Origin: an uncultured Synechococcaceae cyanobacterium
Lineage (GTDB): Bacteria; Cyanobacteriota; Cyanobacteriia; PCC-6307; Cyanobiaceae
Length of the DNA: 64,000 bases
Direction of reading: 5' to 3'
Assembly (NCBI GenBank): GCA_902578445.1
Contig: CACHDC010000003.1
Location: forward strand, 1 to 64,000
Under the pieces are notes generated by a model. That model was not told the origin of the DNA and made no database searches. It saw nothing but the letters and a program-made list of their open reading frames with translations. A program made the position numbers and the translations under genes. This document shows, in pieces, positions 1 to 9,143 of the stretch (positions are counted from its first letter, which is position 1; each line of letters opens with the position of its first letter).

Positions 1-1223
1 ATTTATCCGGTCTTGATTCAATGCCTCTAATTGGTTGTTTAGACTTACTTTTAGCTGATATTGACCAAGCCTCTGCAAGGTTTTCAAGTAGTTCTGATGA
101 AAATTTACGAAATTGGCTTAATAATTATCCTGGAAATAAGTTAGAAGGGATATGTATTTTTTGTAAAAATTGGTTAGAGAATGATGTTTTAGTTGGGTAT
201 AGAGATATTGACGCAAAAGAGGTGGATTTAGATTCTTGGTTTGAAGATAGGGAAATTCAAGAATTTATTGAAAAATTAGAAAAGAAATCAAATAAAATTG
301 CAATGAGATCAAATCTTCAAAACCAACAAATTGAGAAGGATTCTTCAACAGAAACAACTGAAGATATTGATAATTTATTAGGCAATATTGATGAGAGGAG
401 ATTGCCTTGGCCTGGTGGCATAAAACAAGATTATGAAAAGGTTGAGATCAAAGAAAACGATTTCAACGATGAATACTTTAAGAAAAAACCAATAGAATTT
501 TATAAATTTTTAATTGAAAAAATTGCCGAATTAAAGTTTAGTTTTTGGGAATTCTTGAATGATAAAGAGATCATTAATCGGTCACCTTATTTAATTTATA
601 TTTATGCGTTTTTGATCCTATTTTCATTTGGTATAGGAATTGGATTTTTAAGAAATAATTTTAAAAAATCAATTCAGGACGAAGCTTTTGCTGAAAAACC
701 TTTAATTGCTGTAGATAAAAATCAAAAGCTTGGTGAGAAAGAAATTTTTCAAGAAATAAAAAAAAATCCTCTAAGCAAATTGAATTCTACTCCTGATAAA
801 TCTACTTCAATTGTTTCAGATGAATTTAAAGAACTCAATACCCCTTCACCTTCTTTAGAAGATATAAGGAATTTAATTAATGGATGGCTTCTAAGTAAAA
901 GTAATTATTTAGCGGGAAAGAGTGAAATTAATCTTTCTAAGATTGTTAGTAAAGGACTAATTACTCGAACAATAGAAGAAAGACAGAAAGATATCAAGAA
1001 GGGAATTTATAAAGAAATTAATTCCCAAATACGTAAGATTGATTTGGAATCGCAAACTTCATCTCGTATAGTTGTTTTAGTTGAATTAGATTATTTAGAG
1101 AGAATAGTAAAAAATTCTGGTGAATTTGTTAATGAAACATCATTGACTCCTCTTAAAGTTAAATATATTTTAGGTTTTTCAAATAAGTCATGGAAATTGG
1201 TGGACTTCGTAAGTGGCTTATAA
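1..1223 (+). CDS. ftn2: Cell division protein Ftn2/ZipN (ARC6-like), C-terminal part; 5' end outside window
   Basis: The frame is open through the left edge, so the first ATG at 21 is internal and about 400 residues of the C-terminal part are present. A single hydrophobic segment lies near residues 190-210 counted from that ATG. A C-terminal module (about residues 285-400) has the look of the IMS/DUF4101 domain of ARC6 and Ftn2, with the conserved pattern of a helix containing W-L-x-x-K-x-x-x-L followed by a beta-rich end containing SWKLVDF. In cyanobacteria Ftn2/ZipN is a membrane protein that tethers FtsZ and recruits divisome partners. The N-terminal DnaJ-like part would lie outside the window. 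The domain call is by recognition only. It is followed closely by ffh. Confidence 0.75.
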   Translation, partial: LSGLDSMPLIGCLDLLLADIDQASARFSSSSDENLRNWLNNYPGNKLEGICIFCKNWLENDVLVGYRDIDAKEVDLDSWFEDREIQEFIEKLEKKSNKIAMRSNLQNQQIEKDSSTETTEDIDNLLGNIDERRLPWPGGIKQDYEKVEIKENDFNDEYFKKKPIEFYKFLIEKIAELKFSFWEFLNDKEIINRSPYLIYIYAFLILFSFGIGIGFLRNNFKKSIQDEAFAEKPLIAVDKNQKLGEKEIFQEIKKNPLSKLNSTPDKSTSIVSDEFKELNTPSPSLEDIRNLINGWLLSKSNYLAGKSEINLSKIVSKGLITRTIEERQKDIKKGIYKEINSQIRKIDLESQTSSRIVVLVELDYLERIVKNSGEFVNETSLTPLKVKYILGFSNKSWKLVDFVSGL

Positions 1224-1243
1224 TTACAAACTTCAAGATCATC

Positions 1244-1249
1244 TATAAT
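1244..1249 (+). promoter_or_regulatory. Probable -10 element (TATAAT) upstream of ffh
   Basis: A perfect TATAAT hexamer lies 22 bases before the ffh ATG, in the 47-base gap after ftn2. No clear -35 hexamer is visible, which is common for cyanobacterial promoters. This suggests ffh has its own promoter. Confidence 0.45.
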
Positions 1250-1270
1250 AAATAAAATTAATTTAAAATA

Positions 1271-2698
1271 ATGTTTGAAGAACTCTCGTCACGCTTTGAA
1301 GACGCAGTAAAGGGTTTAAAAGGCGAAGCAAAAATTAGTGAGAATAACATCAACGATGCCTTGAAGGTAGTTAAAAGAGCACTTCTTGATGCAGATGTTA
1401 GTTTGTCTGTAGTCAAAGAGTTTATATCAGATGTCAAAGATAAAGCTATTGGAGAAGAAGTAGTAAGGGGTGTAAATCCAGGTCAAAAATTTATAGAAGT
1501 TGTAAATAAAGAATTGATTAACATAATGGGAAACGAAAATTCTCCATTAAACGAAAATGAAAATAGTCCCACTGTTATTTTAATGGCTGGACTTCAGGGG
1601 GCGGGTAAAACAACTGCAACGGGAAAATTAGGTCTTTATTTGAAGGAAAAAGATAAAAAAGTTCTTTTGGTTGCTGCAGATATTTATCGACCAGCAGCTG
1701 TAGAGCAGCTTAAAACATTAGGAAGTCAATATGACTTGGAAGTTTTTTCAGCTAAAGAAAAAAATATGAAACCAGAAGAGATAGCTAAGGGTGCATTGAA
1801 TTTTGCTAGTGAAAATGATTTTAATTCGATAATTATTGATACCGCAGGGAGATTGCAAATTGATGATTCCATGATGAGTGAAATGGTTCGAATAAAAGAA
1901 GTTTCTAATCCTGATGAAGTTTTGCTTGTTGTTGATTCTATGATTGGACAAGAAGCGGCTGATTTAACAAAGTCATTTCATGAAAAAGTAGGAATTTCAG
2001 GGGCGATATTAACAAAGTTGGATGGAGATTCGAGAGGAGGTGCTGCTTTATCAATAAGAAAAATAAGTGGTAAACCAATCAAATTTATTGGTGTAGGTGA
2101 AAAAATAGAGGCACTCCAACCATTCCATCCAGAAAGAATGGCTAGCAGAATTTTAGGCATGGGTGATGTATTGACACTTGTTGAAAAAGCCCAAAAAGAA
2201 GTTGAACTTGCAGATGCAGAAGTGATGCAAAAGAAACTTCAAGAAGCGACTTTCGACTTTAATGATTTTGTGAAGCAAATGAGACTAATCAAAAGGATGG
2301 GATCACTGGGCGGATTGATTAAATTAATCCCTGGAATGAATAAAATCGATGATGGGATGATAAAAGATGGTGAAGATCAACTTAAGAAAATAGAATCTAT
2401 GATTTCTTCGATGACTCTCGAGGAGAAACAAAAACCTGAGGTTCTTGCTGCTCAACCCTCCAGAAGACAAAGAATCGCTCAAGGTAGCGGTTATGAGGCA
2501 AAAGATGTAGATAAAGTATTAGCTGATTTTCAAAGAATGAGAGGCTTTATGAAACAAATGTCGAACGGCGGAGGAATGCCAGGAATGGGAGGAATGCCAG
2601 GAATGGGGGGAATGCCAGGAATGGGAGGAATGGGAAGTAGTAAACCAATGAAAAAACAAAAGAATAATAAGAAGAAAAAAGGGTTTGCTGATCTATAA
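1271..2698 (+). CDS. ffh: Signal recognition particle protein Ffh (SRP54)
   Basis: SRP GTPase that binds signal sequences of nascent membrane proteins together with 4.5S RNA and delivers ribosomes to FtsY. The 475 residues match the usual length. Visible parts are an N domain (1-95), a P-loop GLQGAGKTT (107-115), the DxxRPAA motif near 137, DTAGR near 190, TKLDGD near 248, and a methionine-rich M domain from about 300. The C-terminus carries three GMPGMG repeats and a lysine-rich tail. The ATG start is followed by the typical MFEELSSR opening. rpsP follows about 55 bases later. Confidence 0.97.
   Translation: MFEELSSRFEDAVKGLKGEAKISENNINDALKVVKRALLDADVSLSVVKEFISDVKDKAIGEEVVRGVNPGQKFIEVVNKELINIMGNENSPLNENENSPTVILMAGLQGAGKTTATGKLGLYLKEKDKKVLLVAADIYRPAAVEQLKTLGSQYDLEVFSAKEKNMKPEEIAKGALNFASENDFNSIIIDTAGRLQIDDSMMSEMVRIKEVSNPDEVLLVVDSMIGQEAADLTKSFHEKVGISGAILTKLDGDSRGGAALSIRKISGKPIKFIGVGEKIEALQPFHPERMASRILGMGDVLTLVEKAQKEVELADAEVMQKKLQEATFDFNDFVKQMRLIKRMGSLGGLIKLIPGMNKIDDGMIKDGEDQLKKIESMISSMTLEEKQKPEVLAAQPSRRQRIAQGSGYEAKDVDKVLADFQRMRGFMKQMSNGGGMPGMGGMPGMGGMPGMGGMGSSKPMKKQKNNKKKKGFADL
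2573..2635 (+). repeat. Tandem 18-bp repeat inside ffh (GMPGMG units)
   Basis: Three consecutive 18-base units (2573-2590, 2591-2608, 2609-2626), differing by about one base, plus a half unit encode Gly-Met-Pro-Gly-Met-Gly repeats in the M domain. Such repeats can change copy number by slippage without breaking frame. Confidence 0.85.
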
Positions 2699-2752
2699 TT
2701 TTAAAAAATTTCCCTTTGAGTGATATTATTATTAAAAACATATTATTTAAAG

Positions 2753-3118
2753 ATGATTAAGTTGCGCCTAAAGCGCTTTGGAAAGAAAAAAGAAGCAAGT
2801 TTCAGAATTGTTGCATGCAATAGTACTTCCAGAAGAGATGGTAGACCTTTGCAAGAACTAGGTTTTTATAACCCAAGGACTAAGGAAACCAGGCTTGACA
2901 CGGAAGCTTTAAGAACGAGACTTACTCAAGGCGCTCAGCCAACTAATGTTGTAAGAACTTTATTAGAAAAGGGAGGATTATTAGAAAAAACTGAAAGACC
3001 CTCTATTGCAATTGGTAAAGCAAAGTTAGAGAAGGAAAAATTAGCAAAGGCTAAAACGAAAGATGAAAAAAATGATAGTACTGCAGCTGAAAGCGAGGGA
3101 AATGAAGCTGAAAGCTAG
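2753..3118 (+). CDS. rpsP: 30S ribosomal protein S16
   Basis: Small-subunit ribosomal protein. The start at 2753 gives the canonical [16 protein letters not shown] opening; an in-frame ATG at 2720 adds 11 residues that do not fit the family. The core (residues 1-80) has the S16 pattern, including [19 protein letters not shown] charged Lys/Glu/Ala tail of about 40 residues extends beyond the bacterial minimum, as is seen in cyanobacterial S16 proteins. It lies between ffh and phoH, all on the same strand. Confidence 0.96.
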   Translation: MIKLRLKRFGKKKEASFRIVACNSTSRRDGRPLQELGFYNPRTKETRLDTEALRTRLTQGAQPTNVVRTLLEKGGLLEKTERPSIAIGKAKLEKEKLAKAKTKDEKNDSTAAESEGNEAES

Positions 3119-3154
3119 TGCTTTGATAAATTTCCCTTTTTATAAAATAACTAG

Positions 3155-4111
3155 ATGAAGGAAGTTTCCAAAACTGGTCACTTCAAAATAGATTTGCCAA
3201 GCTCTGATGCTGCTACAGCATTATCTGGTCCAGGTAATTCTTTCTTAAAAAAATTTGAGTCTCTAACAGGAGTTTCTTTAACCATAAGAGGCTTACAACT
3301 TGAGATGAACGGTGTTATATCAAAAATTGAAAGAGCGTCAGCATTAGTAGAACTAACAAGGCCAATTTGGGAACAAGGATTAGAAGTACCTGAGGTAGAT
3401 CTTAAAGCGGCTTTAAGTTCTCTAAATATGGGTGAGTCATCTTCACATGCTGAACTTGGCAAAAAAGTTCTTGCGCGATCTAAAGAAGGAAGATATTTAA
3501 GACCAAGAACTATAAGGCAAAAAGAATATGTTGAATCAATTGAAAATTTTGATCTTACTTTTGCAATTGGCCCAGCGGGTACTGGTAAGACATTTTTGGC
3601 AACTGTCTGTGCAGCAAGACTATTGAACGAAAAAAAAATTGAAAAAATTGTGTTAACCAGACCAGCAGTAGAAGCTGGAGAAAATTTGGGATTTCTGCCT
3701 GGCGATTTGCAACAAAAAGTAGATCCATATTTGAGACCCCTATTTGATTCTTTACATAGTATTTTCGGGGTTGATAGAACAAATTCTTTAATAGATAAAG
3801 GAATTATTGAAGTTGCACCTTTAGCCTTTATGAGAGGCAGAACCCTAGACAAATCTTTAGTTATCCTAGATGAAGCACAAAACACAACTTGCTCTCAAAT
3901 GAGGATGTTTTTGACCAGATTAGGAGAGAGATCAAAGATGGTAGTAAACGGAGATATTACACAAATTGATTTAAGAAAAGATCAGGAAAGCGGCCTCATT
4001 GAAGCATCGAGAATTTTCTCTGAAACTCAAGGTATAAAATTCTGTTATTTAACTGTTGAAGATGTAGTTCGTCATCCCTTAGTTCAGAAAATTATTGAGG
4101 CTTATCAATAA
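3155..4111 (+). CDS. phoH: PhoH-family P-loop ATPase
   Basis: Cytoplasmic PhoH-like ATPase, a family linked to RNA metabolism and phosphate stress, though its role in cyanobacteria is unsettled. The 318 residues include an N-terminal KH-like segment (about 20-80), Walker A GPAGTGKT at 139-146, the TRPAVEAGE motif near 172, and Walker B VILDEAQNT near 235. The length and motif order are complete for PhoH. ATG start 36 bases after rpsP. A 235-codon open frame on the opposite strand is a coding shadow. Confidence 0.93.
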   Translation: MKEVSKTGHFKIDLPSSDAATALSGPGNSFLKKFESLTGVSLTIRGLQLEMNGVISKIERASALVELTRPIWEQGLEVPEVDLKAALSSLNMGESSSHAELGKKVLARSKEGRYLRPRTIRQKEYVESIENFDLTFAIGPAGTGKTFLATVCAARLLNEKKIEKIVLTRPAVEAGENLGFLPGDLQQKVDPYLRPLFDSLHSIFGVDRTNSLIDKGIIEVAPLAFMRGRTLDKSLVILDEAQNTTCSQMRMFLTRLGERSKMVVNGDITQIDLRKDQESGLIEASRIFSETQGIKFCYLTVEDVVRHPLVQKIIEAYQ

Positions 4112-4156
4112 TTTTGTAACTCTGGTGATCCGTACCCTGAAATTTTAAAAATCAAC

Positions 4157-4162
4157 TAGAAT
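4157..4162 (+). promoter_or_regulatory. Possible -10 element (TAGAAT) for the Bax-inhibitor-like gene
   Basis: TAGAAT lies 23 bases before the ATG at 4185, in the 73-base gap after phoH. There is no recognisable -35 box. The call rests on this hexamer and its spacing only. Confidence 0.3.
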
Positions 4163-4184
4163 AAGATCATATTTAATAAAAAAA

Positions 4185-4922
4185 ATGCCAGCAAGTAGTA
4201 ATTTTAATCAGGCTATTCGTGAAGCACAAGCTAGTTCAATTGTTGGACCTAATGTTGTCCAAAAAGCTTTACCCTACGTTGGTGGAGGTATGGTACTAAC
4301 TTCTTTAGGTGTTTTAGCAGGTGTCTCTCTCATAGCTACAAATCCTGGGCTTTTCCAGCCTCTCTCAATAGTTGCTTTAATTGCAGAATTAATTTTGTTT
4401 TTTATAGCCACGAGTGCTGCAAATAATGCAAATAACTCAAAGGCCTTGCCTTTATTAACAGGTTTTAGTTTGTTAACTGGATTCACCTTAAGTGGAATAG
4501 TTGCATTAGCAATAGGAACGATTGGTATTGGATCGGTTGGAACCGCTGCTTTAGCGACTGGTATAACTTTCGTTATTGCCTCTTACACCGGCCAAAGAAT
4601 GAGTGATAGCGTTGGCCAAGCACTAAGTGGAGTAGTTGGCCTTGGGTTAATAGGATTGCTTATAGCAATGTTTGTCCAATTAATTGGAGGATTCTTTGCT
4701 CCAGGAGTTTTTGGAGGTTCAGGATTCGAATTGATAATTGCAGGATTTGGAACTGTCTTATTTGTTGCAATGTCATTCGTGGATTTCTACACAATGCCAA
4801 GAAGATATAATGATGATCAATACCTCGCAGGGGCTTTAGGAATGTACTTAACTTATATAAATCTTTTTGTTTTCATATTGAGATTAATGATTGCACTTCA
4901 AGGTGGCGGAAGAAGAGACTAA
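4185..4922 (+). CDS. Bax inhibitor-1/YccA family membrane protein
   Basis: Inner-membrane protein of 245 residues with about seven hydrophobic segments and the family features: an N-terminal cytoplasmic tail, a glycine/alanine-rich core, an acidic FVDFYTMPRR-type loop near 202-211, and a final helix containing LYxTYINLFxFxLR. Bacterial members (YccA, YbhL, BsYetJ) are tied to FtsH proteolysis or calcium leak; no function is proven for cyanobacterial ones. The gene appears to be transcribed alone and ends at a strong hairpin terminator. Confidence 0.85.
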   Translation: MPASSNFNQAIREAQASSIVGPNVVQKALPYVGGGMVLTSLGVLAGVSLIATNPGLFQPLSIVALIAELILFFIATSAANNANNSKALPLLTGFSLLTGFTLSGIVALAIGTIGIGSVGTAALATGITFVIASYTGQRMSDSVGQALSGVVGLGLIGLLIAMFVQLIGGFFAPGVFGGSGFELIIAGFGTVLFVAMSFVDFYTMPRRYNDDQYLAGALGMYLTYINLFVFILRLMIALQGGGRRD

Positions 4923-4945
4923 ACTATTTCTTAAATAACTCACCT

Positions 4946-4973
4946 AAAGCGTAGATTTAATCTACGCTTTTTT
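4946..4973. terminator. Bidirectional intrinsic terminator
   Basis: An 11-bp perfect stem (4946-4956 with 4960-4970) with a 3-base loop has a T-run on the + strand and an A-run at its other foot. It lies between two convergent genes, where it can serve both strands. The last three bases overlap the stop codon of the minus-strand gene. Confidence 0.85.
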
Positions 4974-5499
4974 ATTGGGCGATATCTAGAATTTGTTTTT
5001 TTATAAATTCCTTTTGCTCTGAGTCATATTTTATTGCATTATCAAAACTATTTCCCATATTATCTAAGTCTCTAAGAACTTGATTGACAGACCTGTTAAC
5101 TGACTTAGTTTCTAGCATTCTCAAAATAGCCTTACATCTATTTGAAATGTTTTCTGATGATATCTCATATTCATGATTATTATCTCTTCGATGAATAATA
5201 ATTTGAGCGGAACTCATTATTAAATTTTTTACTACTATTTCTGTTACAACATCACCACCTTCGTTCAGTTTGTAAAGTAGTGAGTAAGGAAGTTTATCTA
5301 ACAAAAAACAATCCTTGTCTGATAGAGCGTATGCAAAAAATCCTCTGAGTCCATTTCTTGTTTTAGTTAGTTCAGCGATTCTATCTGCTAAAACCTCTTC
5401 GCTGAGTAAATCTTCACCCCACTCTTTGCACCATTGTGCGGATATGTTTATTGCTTGCGTGAACGAAATTTCTTTTAAATTTATGGTTTTTTTTTCCAT
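4972..5499 (-). CDS. Conserved-looking hypothetical protein, 175 aa
   Basis: No family recognised. The product is a soluble, mostly helical, acidic protein with no signal peptide or membrane segment. Stretches such as RNGLRGFFAYALSD (about 49-62) and RVDNNHEYE-like charged patches look constrained. ATG start; the stop is embedded in the shared terminator. It is divergent from era, whose start lies 39 bases away. The position between backbone genes suggests a core gene of unknown role. Confidence 0.7.
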   Translation of the reverse strand: MEKKTINLKEISFTQAINISAQWCKEWGEDLLSEEVLADRIAELTKTRNGLRGFFAYALSDKDCFLLDKLPYSLLYKLNEGGDVVTEIVVKNLIMSSAQIIIHRRDNNHEYEISSENISNRCKAILRMLETKSVNRSVNQVLRDLDNMGNSFDNAIKYDSEQKEFIKKQILDIAQ

Positions 5500-5537
5500 T
5501 TTTGATCAGAATTTTATTATTGATGCATTAAAAGTCT

Positions 5538-6449
5538 TTGGCCAATTATAGATCTGGGTTTGTAACTTTACTAGGGAGGCCAAATGTAGGTAAATCTACT
5601 TTAATAAATAAATTGATTGGAGAAAAAATAACAATTACTTCTCCAATAGCCCAAACTACTAGAAATAAATTAAAAGGAATACTTACTACAGATAATGGGC
5701 AAATCATTTTTGTAGATACCCCAGGTGTTCATAAACCTCATCATCGACTTGGAGAGATATTAGTAAAAAATGCAAAATCTGCAATTAATGGAGTTGATAT
5801 GGTGATTTTTGTAATTGATTCAAGTGAAGAACCTGGTAGAGGCGATGAATATATTTTGAACTTTTTAATCGCAAATAAAACTAACTTTATTGTGGCATTA
5901 AATAAGTGGGATTTGGTTAATAAAGAATTCAGGAATTTACGATTAGATCAATATAGAAGATTTTTTGGAATTAATAGAAACTTTCAAATTGTAAGTGCTT
6001 CTCAAGGAGAAGGATGTTCTGAATTGGTCAATATGGCACTTCATTTTCTTCCAGAGGGACCAAAACTTTATGGCGAAGAGACGATTTGCGACCAACCATT
6101 AGATAACTTATTATCTGATTTAGTTAGAGAACAGGTATTAAAGAATACAAGAGAGGAGGTACCTCATAGTGTCGCAGTAAAGATAGAAAAGAGAGAGGAA
6201 ATGAAAAGAAAAAATGGCAAAGTGTTTACAGCTATTTTGGCTACTATTATTGTTGAAAGATCAACTCAAAAAGGCATTCTTATTGGAAAGAAAGGTTCAA
6301 TGTTAAAAATGATTGGTCAGTCAGCAAGATCAAATATGTCAAAATTAATTAATGGCCCAGTTCACCTAGAGCTGTTTGTGAAAGTTGTTCCAAATTGGAG
6401 AAAAAAAGAATCAAGGTTAATTGAGTTTGGTTATGAGGAAGAGTTCTAG
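5538..6449 (+). CDS. era: GTPase Era
   Basis: Ribosome-associated GTPase that assists 16S rRNA 3'-end maturation. The 303 residues contain G1 GRPNVGKS (13-20), G3 DTPG (60-63), G4 NKWD (122-125), and a C-terminal KH domain with GILIGKKGSMLKMIG near 245-260. The start is TTG: an in-frame TAA sits only two codons upstream and no ATG or GTG is available without losing the first beta strand. The gene ends one base before the next start, so it is likely co-transcribed with trmD-ispF. Confidence 0.96.
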   Translation: MANYRSGFVTLLGRPNVGKSTLINKLIGEKITITSPIAQTTRNKLKGILTTDNGQIIFVDTPGVHKPHHRLGEILVKNAKSAINGVDMVIFVIDSSEEPGRGDEYILNFLIANKTNFIVALNKWDLVNKEFRNLRLDQYRRFFGINRNFQIVSASQGEGCSELVNMALHFLPEGPKLYGEETICDQPLDNLLSDLVREQVLKNTREEVPHSVAVKIEKREEMKRKNGKVFTAILATIIVERSTQKGILIGKKGSMLKMIGQSARSNMSKLINGPVHLELFVKVVPNWRKKESRLIEFGYEEEF

Positions 6450-7670
6450 ATGAGTTGTTTTAATTTTAATGTAATTACATTGTTCCCTAAAGCTTTTGAA
6501 TTAATAAATAATTTAGGGGTCATAACAAGAGCTCTAGATAAGAATTTGATCAATTTAAATTTACATGATTTAAGAGAATATGGAGAAGGTTCTTACCGAC
6601 AAGTAGACGATAAGCCTTATGGAGGAGGTGCAGGTATGGTATTAAAACCTGAACCTGTTTATAAGGCATATGAATCAATTAGAAAATTAACTAAAAGTAA
6701 AACTTTGCTAATGACCCCACAGGGTAAAGTCTTAAGGCAAAAGGATCTTGCGAGATGGTCTACTTTGGACCAAATAATTATTATTTGCGGTCAATATGAA
6801 GGTTTTGATGAAAGGATTAGATGTTTAGCGGATGAAGAGATTTCGATAGGGGATTTTGTCCTCTCTGGAGGTGAAATACCCGCTATATCAATAATTAACG
6901 GTTTGACTAGATTATTACCAGGAACTCTTGGCGATCCAGATTCGTTAGTCGATGAGAGTCATAATTCTTCTTTATTAGAATATCCTCAATACACTAGGCC
7001 TTTAACTTTTAAAGATATGAAAGTGCCAGATATTTTAGTGAGCGGTAATCATGAAGAGATTAAATCGTGGAGAAGACGAAAAAGTATTGAAAGAACATTG
7101 GAGAGAAGAAGTGACTTAATTTCAAATGAAAACTTCAAAAAATCCCCACAAAGTAAGAGAATAATAAAAGAATATAATCAATTCATGAAGTTTAGAATAG
7201 GTAATGGATACGATATTCACAGACTAGTAGAGGATAGAGATTTAATTATTGGAGGTGTAAAATTGCATCATCCTGAAAATTTAGGATTGGATGGTCATAG
7301 TGATGCTGATGTTTTAAGTCACTCAATAATGGATGCATTATTGGGAGCACTTTCTCTTGGCGATATAGGAAAGTATTTCCCCCCATCTGATGAAAAATGG
7401 AAAAATGCTGATAGCTTGTTCTTGTTATCAAAAGTAATTGACTTGATAAGACAAGATGGTTGGGAAATAAATAATATTGATAGTGTTCTTGTTGCTGAAA
7501 GGCCAAAAATCATGCCACACATAAAACTAATGAAAAAAAATATTTCTGAAATCTTAAATATTGATGAAAATTTAATTGGGATTAAAGCAACCACGAATGA
7601 AAAATTAGGTCCAGAAGGGAGAGAAGAGGGTATAAGTTGCCATTCAGTAGTTCTACTTCAGAAAAAATGA
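6450..7670 (+). CDS. trmD-ispF: TrmD-IspF in-frame fusion: tRNA (guanine-N1)-methyltransferase / MECDP synthase
   Basis: One 406-codon frame holds two complete enzymes. Residues 1-about 240 are TrmD, which makes m1G37 in tRNA: the opening contains [14 protein letters not shown] lies at 57-64, and the knot motif [10 protein letters not shown] lies at 113-122. Residues 246-406 are IspF of the MEP isoprenoid pathway, with the metal ligands D255, H257 and H291 in GYDIH and LSHSIMD. The joint is seamless, and the Met at 246 (position 7185) is the usual IspF start. Either a true fusion protein is made, or IspF is also initiated internally; no strong ribosome-binding site precedes 7185. It abuts era and is followed by an ATGA overlap. 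Confidence 0.9.
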   Translation: MSCFNFNVITLFPKAFELINNLGVITRALDKNLINLNLHDLREYGEGSYRQVDDKPYGGGAGMVLKPEPVYKAYESIRKLTKSKTLLMTPQGKVLRQKDLARWSTLDQIIIICGQYEGFDERIRCLADEEISIGDFVLSGGEIPAISIINGLTRLLPGTLGDPDSLVDESHNSSLLEYPQYTRPLTFKDMKVPDILVSGNHEEIKSWRRRKSIERTLERRSDLISNENFKKSPQSKRIIKEYNQFMKFRIGNGYDIHRLVEDRDLIIGGVKLHHPENLGLDGHSDADVLSHSIMDALLGALSLGDIGKYFPPSDEKWKNADSLFLLSKVIDLIRQDGWEINNIDSVLVAERPKIMPHIKLMKKNISEILNIDENLIGIKATTNEKLGPEGREEGISCHSVVLLQKK

Positions 7671-8113
7671 GATTTAATTTAAATTTAAAAAAAGTTTTTC
7701 AAAGATTTTGTTTATTATTAACTTGCTTAGTAGTTTTAATTTTTCAATATAGTATTCCCAATTTAAAAGCTCTTACAATGGATAATTATCAAAGTGACAT
7801 GGTCATAGAGGAATTAAGACTTAAAGTACCTGCCGATATAAAAGCAGCTTGGTTAAATGCTGAAAAAGAAATATGGGAGCCATGGTTATCTTCCCAAGAT
7901 GGTTTTTTGGGGAGACAATTATTTTGGGATAAAGAAAAAGAAGAAGCTTTAATATTGGTAAATTGGAAAAATAAGAAACTATGGAAAAGCATACCAATAT
8001 CAGAAGTAAATGTAGTTCAACAAAAATTTGAAGAGAATGTTAAAACTGCTCTTAATACTGAAGAAAATCCTTTTAAATTAATTTATGAGGCTGAGTTAGA
8101 TAAGCAAAAATGA
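7667..8113 (+). CDS. TIGR03792-like secreted protein
   Basis: The start at 7667 overlaps the stop of the previous gene as ATGA; a longer frame from 7637 would run inside IspF. The product is about 148 residues with a hydrophobic N-terminal signal or anchor (about residues 13-33). The domain after it contains [10 protein letters not shown] and [19 protein letters not shown], which I recognise as the uncharacterised cyanobacterial TIGR03792 family, with a fold resembling antibiotic-monooxygenase domains. Probably exported or membrane-anchored. It overlaps larB by ATGA, so translation is probably coupled. Confidence 0.7.
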   Translation: MRFNLNLKKVFQRFCLLLTCLVVLIFQYSIPNLKALTMDNYQSDMVIEELRLKVPADIKAAWLNAEKEIWEPWLSSQDGFLGRQLFWDKEKEEALILVNWKNKKLWKSIPISEVNVVQQKFEENVKTALNTEENPFKLIYEAELDKQK

Positions 8114-8766
8114 ATTTTGATATCAAGTTTGATTTTCAAAGAAGAGAGAGGCTTGGAATAATTGAGGCTATTTGGGGGCAAGACAAGAGTATTGACCAAT
8201 TAAAGAGATTATCTGAAAGTTTATTAAGTAAAAAAGAGGTCGTTTTCATTACTAGGATTAATAGTAAAAAGGCAAATTATCTTTTGGATTTGTATGATGG
8301 TGCCCGGTTTTATGAAGAAGCAAATTGCCTTATAATTGGGGAAAATCAGAATAAAATAAATACGAAAAAAAAAGTTGCCATAATTTCAGGAGGTTCAAGT
8401 GATTTAGCCGTAACACTTGAAGCAACATTGGCTCTTGAAATTTATGGAGTGAATTGTCAATCTTTTATAGATGTTGGAGTAGCTGGACTTCATCGATTGA
8501 TGAGTCAGTTAGAAGAAATCAATAAATATGATGTATTAATAGTCTGTGCTGGAATGGAAGGGGCTCTGGCAACTGTTGTGGGAGGATTGTTGGGACAACC
8601 TATAATCGCAGTTCCTGTTTCAGTTGGATACGGAGTTAGCAAGAATGGAGTGACTGCATTAAATAGTATGTTATCGAGTTGTTCTCCAGGTATTGCAGTT
8701 ATGAATATAGATAATGGTTATGGTGCAGCAATGGCAGCTCTCAGAATTATTAAAAGTATTTCCTGA
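8110..8766 (+). CDS. larB: LarB-like nicacid adenine dinucleotide carboxylase/hydrolase
   Basis: LarB carboxylates and hydrolyses NaAD in synthesis of the nickel-pincer nucleotide cofactor. The 218 residues have an N-terminal helical part and a PurE-like C-terminal Rossmann domain with IISGGSSDLAV (about 95-105), DVGVAGLHRL (118-127), CAGMEGALATVVGGL (144-158) and PVSVGYG. LarB homologues are widespread in cyanobacteria without lactate racemase, so the physiological product here is uncertain. ATG start overlaps the upstream stop by four bases. Confidence 0.87.
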   Translation: MNFDIKFDFQRRERLGIIEAIWGQDKSIDQLKRLSESLLSKKEVVFITRINSKKANYLLDLYDGARFYEEANCLIIGENQNKINTKKKVAIISGGSSDLAVTLEATLALEIYGVNCQSFIDVGVAGLHRLMSQLEEINKYDVLIVCAGMEGALATVVGGLLGQPIIAVPVSVGYGVSKNGVTALNSMLSSCSPGIAVMNIDNGYGAAMAALRIIKSIS

Positions 8767-8770
8767 ATAA

Positions 8771-8902
8771 TTACTTTTTTTCTATTTCTAATAGGTTTTC
8801 TATCCATAAATTAAGTTGTTTTGATAACATCCCTTCTTCTCTCATTTTGATTGCTTTTATCACGACTTCTGTATTTACCCACTCTGGAAATCTTTTCGGC
8901 AT
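8771..8902 (-). CDS. Small hypothetical protein, 43 aa
   Basis: Found by reading the gap on the minus strand. The 43-codon frame starts with ATG, opens with MPKRFPEWVNTEVV and ends in a helical amphipathic stretch (KQLNLWIENLLEIEKK). The composition is that of a structured cytosolic helix rather than random AT-rich translation, with two tryptophans and no low-complexity runs. It ends four bases from the convergent larB stop. Family unknown. Conservation across related genomes would decide whether it is real. Confidence 0.55.
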   Translation of the reverse strand: MPKRFPEWVNTEVVIKAIKMREEGMLSKQLNLWIENLLEIEKK

Positions 8903-8969
8903 TTATTCTTATATTCAGTAATTTTAATTTGGTACAAATTTTTATAAAATCAAGTTCTAAGTAACAAAT

Positions 8970-9143
8970 TTAATCTTTTATGTTTGATTTTGTACCTAAT
9001 CTAGACAGCTCAGAAGAGGTATGTTCGCTTTCTACATTTTTCAATCTTTCAATTAGCTCAGAGAGATCTTTATGTGCTAACTCACCATTTTGTTCCCATT
9101 TAAGAGATCTTGAGTTACTATCAATTTTTTCTTTCATTGTCAT
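8970..9143 (-). CDS. Small hypothetical protein, 57 aa
   Basis: A minus-strand frame of 57 codons from ATG at 9143, with an alternative ATG two codons later. It is hydrophilic, rich in Glu/Lys/Ser and predicted helical (ELAHKDLSELIERLKNVE), with no membrane segment. It lies between the 43-residue frame and thiS on the same strand. The coding call rests on composition and on filling an otherwise empty gap. Function unknown. Confidence 0.5.
   Translation of the reverse strand: MTMKEKIDSNSRSLKWEQNGELAHKDLSELIERLKNVESEHTSSELSRLGTKSNIKD

Noticed and set aside
2573-2635. Possible CRISPR-like direct repeats
   Set aside because: The repeats are contiguous, 18 bases long, without spacers, and encode the Gly-Met tail of Ffh; no Cas gene is present.
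3178-3885. 235-codon open frame on the minus strand across phoH
   Set aside because: It is fully antisense to the clear phoH gene and has no domain; a coding shadow.
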